Shown here: in pieces, positions 6,831-12,126 of the stretch
Layout: every line of letters begins with the position of its first letter
Position numbering within the stretch: position 1 is the first letter of the stretch
DNA from: Palsa-883 sp035696165
Lineage (GTDB): Bacteria; Pseudomonadota; Alphaproteobacteria; Acetobacterales; Acetobacteraceae
DNA: 12,126 bases
Direction: 5' to 3'
Assembly (NCBI GenBank): GCA_035696165.1
Contig: DASRQX010000343.1
Coordinates: forward strand, 1 to 12,126
The notes under the pieces: model-generated
What the model saw: the letters and a program-made list of their open reading frames with translations, nothing else
Database searches by the model: none
Told to the model about the DNA's origin: nothing
Program-made: the position numbers and the translations under genes

Positions 6831-7883
6831 TCACACATCCAGCCGATACACCCGGGCGGCGGTGTCATGGTACAGCACCGCCTTCTCGGTGGCGGAATAA
6901 CCCTGGGTGATCCGCTTCATTGCGTTCCACAGGACCGCGTATCCGCAGGACTGCTTGTCGACCGGGAAGTTGCTTTCCATCATGCAGCGGTCCGGACTGA
7001 ACGCCTCGATGCAGGCCTCGATATACGGGCGCCAGGCGGTCGCCAGCTCTTCGGAGTCTGGCGCGATATCACGCAGATGGAAATCCCAGCCGCAATACAG
7101 CATGGCGAGGCCACCGAGCTTCACGCTGACATTGGGGAACTGCGCGACCTCGCGGATGTTGGCGCGCCAGATCGCGAACACCTCCTGCCGGTCATGATCG
7201 TGCGGCGGAATGCCCAGCAGGCCGCCGGCATGGTTGAGGATCACATTGGTGCGCGGAAACGCCTTCAGCAGGTCCACCAAATCCGGTAGTTGCGGGTGAA
7301 ACTGCCATGACTCGAACGACAGCCCTAGCGGTTCCAGGTGCGCGAAGCCCTGGCGGAACACCGGATCGAGCACCTGATGTTGCGGCACCTGCCGGCGGCC
7401 GAACTTCGCGGCGTCGCCGGTATCCCAGGTCACGCCGTGGCGGATGCCGCGGACGCGGCCATTGCCGGCGGCCATCAGCGCCTCCAGCACCGGCTTCGCA
7501 CGGTCGCCTAGCGTCATGTCGGCATGGCCGACGATGCCGGCGCAAAGCTGTGCCGGCCCATATTGCCCACTGGCGCTCATCGCGGCGATGCCGTTGACGA
7601 ATTCGACCTCGCCGACCGGGCGCATCGCCGCCGGCCCTTTGGCGCGATACATCGAGCCAGCCTCGACGAACACGGTGGCGACGATGTTATGTCCGGTGTT
7701 CACGTCGGCGGCGAGCTCGTGCACCAGGTAGCGCCCGCGCTCGCCGTCCCAGACGTGGTGGTGCGGGTCAATGATCGGCAGCTCCGGCTCCAGGATCGGC
7801 TCCTGGCGCGCCGCGATCCAGGGTTCGAGCTCGGCAAGCGAGCGATAGGCGTTGCCGCGGAATTGGTAGGGTGGCTTGGACAT
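6831..7883 (-). CDS. Amidohydrolase family 2 (metal-dependent hydrolase, TIM barrel)
   Basis: A cytosolic hydrolase of 350 aa from the amidohydrolase-2 group, which includes 2-pyrone-4,6-dicarboxylate lactonase, other sugar or aromatic lactonases, and decarboxylases. The metal-binding strand-1 motif is IIDPHHHVWD (His41-43). GRVRGIRHGVTWDTG, VILNHAGGLLG (metal- or substrate-site His) and the C-terminal MMESNFPVDK follow in family order. I start it at 7883 (MSKPPYQFRG), just after a GGGGGGAA purine run. An upstream in-frame ATG at 7997 would overlap the divergent neighbour and adds sequence with no family character. It is divergent from the NHL propeller gene and 231 bp upstream of the decarboxylase-like operon. 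Reaction unknown; lactone or amide hydrolysis are both possible. Confidence 0.88.
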   Translation of the reverse strand: MSKPPYQFRGNAYRSLAELEPWIAARQEPILEPELPIIDPHHHVWDGERGRYLVHELAADVNTGHNIVATVFVEAGSMYRAKGPAAMRPVGEVEFVNGIAAMSASGQYGPAQLCAGIVGHADMTLGDRAKPVLEALMAAGNGRVRGIRHGVTWDTGDAAKFGRRQVPQHQVLDPVFRQGFAHLEPLGLSFESWQFHPQLPDLVDLLKAFPRTNVILNHAGGLLGIPPHDHDRQEVFAIWRANIREVAQFPNVSVKLGGLAMLYCGWDFHLRDIAPDSEELATAWRPYIEACIEAFSPDRCMMESNFPVDKQSCGYAVLWNAMKRITQGYSATEKAVLYHDTAARVYRLDV

Positions 7884-7925
7884 CGGTTCCCCCCGGTAGG
7901 ACGTGCAGACGTTCCGGGCAGGATA

Positions 7926-7937
7926 GCGGGCGCCCGC
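7926..7937. promoter_or_regulatory. Perfect 12-bp palindrome in a divergent promoter gap
   Basis: GCGGGCGCCCGC lies in the 103-bp gap between the divergent amidohydrolase and NHL propeller genes. The place suits a shared operator, but in GC-rich DNA a 12-bp GC palindrome may be chance. No convincing -35/-10 pair is visible in the gap. Confidence 0.25.
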
Positions 7938-7986
7938 CGTTCGTCTACACTGCGCCGCTGGGTAAGAGGCCAGGGAGGAATACACA

Positions 7987-8886
7987 ATGGATACCACGGA
8001 ACGCGACGCACCGGTAATCGGTTCGGGCGCGCATCGCTATCGCTTCGTGCGGGACTGGGCCAGGCTGCCGCGTGGCTGGCTGTTCCGCGATCCTGATCCA
8101 AAAGCATGGCCACCCCGCATCGTCTCCAAGGGCGCGGTGGCGGCGAACGGCGAGGTGTTCGTGCTGTCGCGCAGCGCCCATCCGGTGGTGGTGTTCGACC
8201 CGGACGGCAAGTTCATTACCTCCTGGGGCGAAGGCCGGTTCTCCGAATTCGTGCATGGGCTGAACGTCGCGCCGGACGGGCGCGTGTGGATCACCGATTC
8301 CGGCTGGCACATCGTGACCGAACACGAAACGACCGGCGAACTGCTGCGCACGCTGGGCCGGCGGAACCTGCCCGCGCCGACCTTCTACGGCGAGCCGTTC
8401 AACATGCCGACCGCGGTGGCGTTCGCGTCGAACGGAGACGTGTATGTCAGCGATGGCTACGGCAACCGCCGAGTGCACCGGTTCTCCGCCGCGGGGGAGT
8501 TGCTCCACTCCTGGGGCGCGGCAGGGGACGGTCCGGGGCAGTTCGCGATCGTGCATTTCATTGCGATCGACGAGCAGGATCGGGTGTGGATCGCCGATCG
8601 GGACAATCACCGGATTCAGATCTTCGATGCCGGCGGAACGTTCCAGGCGGAGTGGAAGGAATTCCGCATGCCGAGCGACCTGGCGTTCGGGCGGGACCGC
8701 ATCTATGTCGGCGGGGCGGACGGGCTGTCGATCTGGACGCGCGAGCGGAAGCTGGTGGTGCGGTGGGACCACGACGATCCCTATAAGGGCGCGTTCCACA
8801 TCCACGGCATCTGGCTGGACGCCGAGGAGAACATCTACCTCGCGCAGTTCGATCACATGGTCAGCAAGCTGACGCGGATCGGGTAG
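7987..8886 (+). CDS. NHL-repeat six-bladed beta-propeller protein
   Basis: A soluble protein of 299 aa with repeating NHL/SMP-30-like blades. Examples are FVHGLNVAPDGRVWITDSG, MPTAVAFASNGDVYVSDGYG, FIAIDEQDRVWIADRDN-HRIQIFD, MPSDLAFGRDRIYVGGADG and IHGIWLDAEENIYLAQFD. Propellers of this kind include lactonases and the peptidyl-hydroxyglycine amidating lyase domain; the repeated D/N and H residues at blade ends could bind a metal. There is no signal peptide, so it is probably cytosolic. AGGGAGGAA lies just before the ATG at 7987. It is divergent from the amidohydrolase and may share its regulation and pathway, for instance opening a lactone. This role is inference. Confidence 0.85.
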   Translation: MDTTERDAPVIGSGAHRYRFVRDWARLPRGWLFRDPDPKAWPPRIVSKGAVAANGEVFVLSRSAHPVVVFDPDGKFITSWGEGRFSEFVHGLNVAPDGRVWITDSGWHIVTEHETTGELLRTLGRRNLPAPTFYGEPFNMPTAVAFASNGDVYVSDGYGNRRVHRFSAAGELLHSWGAAGDGPGQFAIVHFIAIDEQDRVWIADRDNHRIQIFDAGGTFQAEWKEFRMPSDLAFGRDRIYVGGADGLSIWTRERKLVVRWDHDDPYKGAFHIHGIWLDAEENIYLAQFDHMVSKLTRIG

Positions 8887-8904
8887 GCCTTATCGTTGAT
8901 TTAT

Positions 8905-8934
8905 CACAACGTCGTGCCCGGGCATGACGTTGTG
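8905..8934. terminator. 30-bp near-perfect palindrome after the NHL gene, candidate terminator
   Basis: CACAACGTCGTGCCC and GGGCATGACGTTGTG pair at 14 of 15 positions, and the exception becomes a G-U pair in RNA. It starts 18 bp after the stop codon at 8886, between convergent genes. There is no T-tract, and the centre leaves no unpaired loop, so some central pairs must open. Termination is plausible but unproven. The right half is also the first unit of a tandem array. Confidence 0.5.
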
Positions 8935-8983
8935 AGGGTCGGGCATGACATGTTGCGGGGCCGGGCACAACGTTTGGCGCGCC
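8920..8983. repeat. Degenerate tandem repeat, three units of 21-22 bp
   Basis: Units start at 8920, 8941 and 8963 with cores GGGCATGAC, GGGCATGAC and GGGCACAAC. Each core is followed by a similar GTT/TGTTG stretch and a G-rich end. An inverted copy of the core (GTCGTGCCC) lies at 8911-8919. The array fills the gap between the convergent NHL and symporter genes. A weak further match (GGGAACAAT) starts at 8992 and overlaps the symporter stop codon. Confidence 0.6.
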
Positions 8984-8999
8984 GAACGGCCGGGAACAA

Positions 9000-10019
9000 T
9001 CAGCCGGAAGCTGGCACCGAATCTCCGACCGGCAGCGCCGTCGTCTGGGCCGCGGCATAGCGGCGGGCCAGCGCGGCGCAGGCCATCAGTTGTAGCTGGT
9101 GGAACAGCATCAGCGGCAGTACGATCAGCCCGACGGAGCCACTGGCGAACAACACGCTCGCCATCGGCAAGCCGCTCGCCAGGCTCTTCTTGGAACCGCA
9201 GAACACGATGGTGATTTCATCGGCCCGGCTGAAGCCAAGCCGGCGGCTGACCTGGGTGGTGATGGTGAGCACCGCGGCCAGCAGCGCGGCGTTGACGACG
9301 AACAGGCGGACCAGCATCGCCAGATCGATCGAGTGCCAGATTCCCGCCACCATGCCCTCACTGAACGCGGCGTAGACCACCAGCAGGATCGAGCCGCGAT
9401 CGACTACACCCAGCACACGGCGATTTCGCTCGACCCAGCCGCCGATCCATGGCCGCAGCGCCTGGCCGGCGGCGAAGGGCAGCAGAAGCTGCAACACGAT
9501 GTCGCCGATCGCGTGGGCGGAGATCCCGCCATGGCCGCCGGATTGGCCAGTCGACAGCAGCAGCCCGGCCAGCAGCGGGGTCAGCAGGATGCCAACGAGA
9601 TTCGACATGGTGGCGGCACACAGCGCGGCCGGCACGTTGCCGCGGGCAATCGAGGTGAACGCAACCGAGGACTGCACGGTGGACGGCAGCACGCACAGCA
9701 GGATCACGCCGGCCCACAATTCCGGCGCGAGCAGATGCGGGAAAAGCGCCCGCGCGGCCATCCCCAGCGCCGGGAACAGCGCAAAAGTGCTGAGGAACAC
9801 CAGAAGATGCAGCCGCCCGTGCCGCGCACCCGCCAGCGCCGCCTGCGGTGAAAGCCGTACGCCGTAGAGGAAGAACAGCAGCGCGATCGCCAGGGTGGCA
9901 GCGTCCCCGGCCAGCGGGGCGCCCACGCCACGCGCCGGCAGCAGCGCGGCGACCGCGACAGTCGCCAGCAGCAGCGCTATGAACGTATCGATCGGCAGAC
10001 GGGAGAGCAGCTTGCGCAT
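9000..10019 (-). CDS. Bile acid:sodium symporter family transporter (SBF-like, YfeH type)
   Basis: An inner-membrane protein of 339 aa with about ten hydrophobic segments (roughly residues 11-29, 39-56, 70-95, 101-118, 130-152, 168-185, 205-222, 231-252, 265-290, 295-318). The signature CVLPSTVQSSVAFTSIARGN and the late FCGSKKSLASGLPMA are typical of the SBF-like group, in which crossed helices near these motifs bind sodium and substrate. GGAGGA (complement of 10028-10033) lies 8 nt before the start at 10019. The frame stays open upstream to 11078, but that stretch is antisense to the LysR gene and not part of the protein. It is divergent from lysR, which probably controls it. Substrate is likely an organic anion but unknown. 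Confidence 0.9.
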   Translation of the reverse strand: MRKLLSRLPIDTFIALLLATVAVAALLPARGVGAPLAGDAATLAIALLFFLYGVRLSPQAALAGARHGRLHLLVFLSTFALFPALGMAARALFPHLLAPELWAGVILLCVLPSTVQSSVAFTSIARGNVPAALCAATMSNLVGILLTPLLAGLLLSTGQSGGHGGISAHAIGDIVLQLLLPFAAGQALRPWIGGWVERNRRVLGVVDRGSILLVVYAAFSEGMVAGIWHSIDLAMLVRLFVVNAALLAAVLTITTQVSRRLGFSRADEITIVFCGSKKSLASGLPMASVLFASGSVGLIVLPLMLFHQLQLMACAALARRYAAAQTTALPVGDSVPASG

Positions 10020-10099
10020 GGCCTCGGTCCTCCGCGGCGTCATCGCCAGTATGTTGCTCCGGCGAACGTCATTGTGAAGCCCGCTATCAGGTGTTACAG

Positions 10100-10118
10100 T
10101 CATCACAACCTGTGATGA
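10100..10118. promoter_or_regulatory. LysR-type operator (T-N11-A inverted repeat)
   Basis: TCATCACA-ACC-TGTGATGA is a perfect 8-bp inverted repeat with a 3-bp spacer. It contains TCAC-N5-GTGA, the T-N11-A pattern known for LysR regulators, at 10103-10115. It ends 6 bp before the lysR ATG, and so overlaps the place where the lysR ribosome binding site should be. It lies about 80 bp upstream of the symporter start. This fits autorepression of lysR and control of the symporter. Binding is inferred. Confidence 0.7.
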
Positions 10119-10124
10119 CCAGCT

Positions 10125-10985
10125 ATGCTTGACCCCACCCTGCTGCAGAGCTTCCTCGCGGTGGCGCAGACCCGGAACTTCACCGAGGCGGGTCGCCGGC
10201 TCGGCCTGCAGCAATCCACCGTCAGCCAGCATGTGCGGAAGCTGGAGACCGCGACCGGGCGGCGGCTGTTCCTGCGCGACACCCACCGCGTGGTGCCGAC
10301 CGCCGACGGCGAGGCGATGGTCGGCTTCGCCCGCTCGATCCTGGAGGCGAACGAACGCGCGCAGCAGTATTTCTCCGGTGCGCGCCTGCGCGGGCGGGTG
10401 CGTTTTGGCACGTCGGAGGACTTCGTGTCCTCGCGCCTGCCGGAGATTCTTCGAGATTTCACCCGCCGCCATCCCGGGGTCGATCTGGAACTGACCGTCG
10501 ATCTCAGCGCCACGTTGAATGTGCAGTTCGACCGGGGCGAGCTGGATCTGGTGCTGGCGAAGCGCCGGACTGGGGAAGCACGGGGGAAGCTGGTCTGGCG
10601 CGACCGACTGGCCTGGATCGCCGGACCGGGGCTGGAGATCGACCCGCGTGCGCCACTGCCGCTGATCCTGTATGCGCCGCCCAGCCTGACCCGCAGCGTG
10701 GCGTTGGAGGCGCTGGAGCACGCCGGGCGGGCGTGGCGCGTGGTGTGCACCAGCGGCAGCCTGAGCGGCTTGCGGGCCGCTGCCCTGGCCGGGCTGGGCA
10801 TCACGCTGCACGCGCGCAGCCTGATGCCGGAGGGTCTGGTCGAGACCCCGGCAACCCTGCGGCTGCCTGATCCCGGCGAAGTGGAGTTCGTGGTGACCAC
10901 GCGCCGCGGCACCGCGCGCGGCCCGGCCGCGGCGCTGGCGGACGCGATCCTGGCGAACGGCGATCGGCTGCAGGCGGCGGTGTGA
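10125..10985 (+). CDS. LysR family transcriptional regulator
   Basis: A 286-aa regulator. Residues 4-62 form the winged helix-turn-helix (LLQSFLAVAQTRNFTEAGRRLG, QQSTVSQHVRKLETATGRRL). A linker helix follows, then the two-lobed effector domain from about residue 88 (LRGRVRFGTSEDFVSSRLPEIL). The start at 10125 gives the normal MLDPTLLQSFL beginning. No good Shine-Dalgarno is visible before it; the operator-like palindrome occupies that space, which may make translation weak or controlled. It is divergent from the bile acid:sodium symporter family gene, the usual arrangement for a regulator and its target. The effector is not known. Confidence 0.93.
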   Translation: MLDPTLLQSFLAVAQTRNFTEAGRRLGLQQSTVSQHVRKLETATGRRLFLRDTHRVVPTADGEAMVGFARSILEANERAQQYFSGARLRGRVRFGTSEDFVSSRLPEILRDFTRRHPGVDLELTVDLSATLNVQFDRGELDLVLAKRRTGEARGKLVWRDRLAWIAGPGLEIDPRAPLPLILYAPPSLTRSVALEALEHAGRAWRVVCTSGSLSGLRAAALAGLGITLHARSLMPEGLVETPATLRLPDPGEVEFVVTTRRGTARGPAAALADAILANGDRLQAAV

Positions 10986-11021
10986 GCAGCCGTATCGGAT
11001 GGAATCCAAGAATAGTTTCTT

Positions 11022-11051
11022 TTGACGCTGTGTCAGCGTGGGTGGTAGCGT
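11022..11051 (+). promoter_or_regulatory. Candidate promoter/operator of the ABC binding-protein gene
   Basis: TTGACG (11022-11027) resembles a -35 box; the matching -10 is weak (TAGCGT at 18-bp spacing, 11046-11051). Overlapping it are two dyads: ACGCTG-TGT-CAGCGT (11025-11039, perfect 6-bp arms) and TGAC-N5-GTCA (11023-11035, a T-N11-A pattern). These could be an operator. The larger dyad could alternatively be the end of the lysR transcript, but it lacks a T-tract. Confidence 0.35.
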
Positions 11052-11106
11052 GGCCAGTACCGGGGAAAAGCCAGTCACTTCCTACGTTTTGACAGGGAGA
11101 CTGCGA

Positions 11107-12126
11107 ATGACCGAAACCAACAATCGCCTAAGCCGTCGCGCCGCTCTGACGTTGGGCAGCGCCGCGGTCGCGACCGCCCCATGGCGGTCAATGTTGGGAC
11201 GATCCGCCCAGGCGGCGGACAAAGTGTTGCACATCCCGATCAACATGCCCTTCACCGGTGAGGAGGCCGAGGGCGCCCTGCTGGTAAAGAGCGGCGCCGA
11301 GTTGGCGGTCAACGAGATCAACGCCAAGGGCGGCGTCGCCGGCTATACGTTCGAACTGGTGCTGATGGATGACGGCACTTCCAACGCCGGTGGCTACGAT
11401 CCCGGCCAGGCGGCGACCAATGCGCGAAAGATGCTCAACGACCCGCTCGCGCTGGCCGCCCTGGGCCCGTACAACAGTGGTTCGGGCAAGGCGATGTCGC
11501 CGATCCTCAGCGCGGGCAGCCTGGCGATCATCACGCCGTGCGCGACCAACCCGGACATCACCGATCCGAAATTCGCCCAAATCTATCATCCGCAAGGCCC
11601 GGCGATCTTCTTCCGCACCGTGCCGACCGACGCCTACCAGGGTCCCAACATGGCGAATTACTACTACAAGACGCTCAAGGTGCCGAGCGTCTACGTGCTG
11701 GACGACAGCGGCGCCTACGGCGTCGGCATCGCCGATTCGTTCGAGGCGCAGGCACGCAAGATTGGCATAAAGGTGCTCGGGCGCGACCGGCTGGATCCGA
11801 AGCAGTCGGACTATTCTCCGGCGCTGACCAAGATCAAGACGCTGGGTGCGGCGTCGCTGTATTTCGGCGGCAACCCGCAGGCCGGCATCAAGGTGGTGAA
11901 GCAGTCCCATGACATCCTGCCGAGCATCCCCAAGGGCGGCGGTGACGGCATCTACGAGCCGGACGTCCTGTCGGGTGCGGGGTTCCCGGCGGTCGAGGGC
12001 TGGTACGCCACGATCGCCGCACCGCATCTGCTGGATGATCCGAAAAGCGCCGACTGGGTCAAGGACTTCGCCACGCGTTACAAGAAGCAACCGAACGATT
12101 ACTGCATTACCTGCTATGACGCGGTG
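11107..12126 (+). CDS. Branched-chain-amino-acid-type ABC transporter substrate-binding protein, Tat-exported, 3' partial
   Basis: The first 340 codons of a LivK-like type 1 periplasmic-binding protein, open to the window end. Residues 1-36 look like a Tat signal: LSRRAALTLG (Arg10-Arg11), a hydrophobic stretch, then SAQA-ADK as a likely cleavage site. The mature protein begins KVLHIPINMPFTGEEAEGALLVKSGAELAV, typical of the family. NEINAKGGVAGY, ALGPYNSGSGKAMSPILS, ITPCATNPDIT, FFRTVPTDAYQG and VLDDSGAYGVGIADSF follow in family order. AGGGAG (11094-11099) lies 7 nt before the ATG. Permease and ATPase genes of such transporters often lie downstream, beyond this window. Ligands range from branched-chain amino acids to amides and aromatic acids; this one cannot be named. 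The codons missing at the end are probably few dozen. Confidence 0.9.
   Translation, partial: MTETNNRLSRRAALTLGSAAVATAPWRSMLGRSAQAADKVLHIPINMPFTGEEAEGALLVKSGAELAVNEINAKGGVAGYTFELVLMDDGTSNAGGYDPGQAATNARKMLNDPLALAALGPYNSGSGKAMSPILSAGSLAIITPCATNPDITDPKFAQIYHPQGPAIFFRTVPTDAYQGPNMANYYYKTLKVPSVYVLDDSGAYGVGIADSFEAQARKIGIKVLGRDRLDPKQSDYSPALTKIKTLGAASLYFGGNPQAGIKVVKQSHDILPSIPKGGGDGIYEPDVLSGAGFPAVEGWYATIAAPHLLDDPKSADWVKDFATRYKKQPNDYCITCYDAV

Noticed and set aside
7884..7997. Earlier start for the amidohydrolase, overlapping the NHL gene start
   Set aside because: The extra 38 residues lack family character and would make the divergent genes overlap; the start at 7883 follows a purine-rich site.
7945..8856. 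A 303-codon minus-strand frame opposite the NHL gene
   Set aside because: It is the mirror of the NHL propeller codons, rich in His/Arg/Pro/Val, with no domain of its own.
10020..11078. N-terminal extension of the symporter frame to a 692-aa protein
   Set aside because: The added part is antisense to the LysR gene, is low-complexity Arg/Gln/Ala sequence, and the symporter has a good ribosome binding site and a normal start at 10019.

Overview
The window is GC-rich (mostly C/G at third codon positions), densely packed chromosomal DNA with AGGAGG-type ribosome binding sites. It carries families common in soil and aquatic Alphaproteobacteria, together with the palindromic intergenic repeats typical of that class. 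Rhodospirillales/Acetobacteraceae is my best guess, but no marker gene fixes the taxon. I see no rRNA, tRNA, CRISPR array, transposase, phage gene or integrase. All twelve genes are metabolic, regulatory or transport genes. The first and last run off the window edges.

Layout. (1) Positions 1-1182 (+) hold a nearly complete class III CoA-transferase, very like formyl-CoA:oxalate CoA-transferase. (2) Positions 1293-3970 form a compact electrophile-response-like module: a beta-class glutathione S-transferase (-), a divergent TetR regulator (+), and an Old Yellow Enzyme of the YqjM type (+). A 28-bp imperfect palindrome in the GST/TetR gap is the likely operator. (3) Positions 4176-6599 (-) look like an operon transcribed in the order 4,5-dihydroxyphthalate-decarboxylase-like protein, HpcH/HpaI aldolase, carboxymuconolactone-decarboxylase-like protein. 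(4) Positions 6831-7883 (-) hold a TIM-barrel amidohydrolase, divergent from an NHL beta-propeller protein at 7987-8886 (+). (5) Positions 9000-10019 (-) hold a bile acid:sodium symporter family protein, divergent from a LysR regulator at 10125-10985 (+), with a clear 19-bp inverted repeat between them. (6) From 11107 to the window end (+) lies a Tat-exported substrate-binding protein of a branched-chain-amino-acid-type ABC transporter.

Working together. The genes at 4176-8886 read as a small, uncharacterised catabolic cluster (decarboxylase-like, aldolase, CMD-like, hydrolase, propeller) that could degrade a cyclic or aromatic acid. The flanking symporter and ABC binding protein could take up organic acids. 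This is inference from family membership; no substrate can be read from the sequence.

The non-coding DNA is the less ordinary part. There are two copies of a long inverted-repeat element (4002-4147 and 6661-6786), one intact and one with a collapsed left arm. An array of 9-bp cores spaced 21-22 bp apart lies between two convergent genes at 8905-8983. A hairpin sits inside the minus-strand operon at 4804-4833. I did not find a gene system I would call undescribed in kind; the candidates for follow-up are listed as findings.
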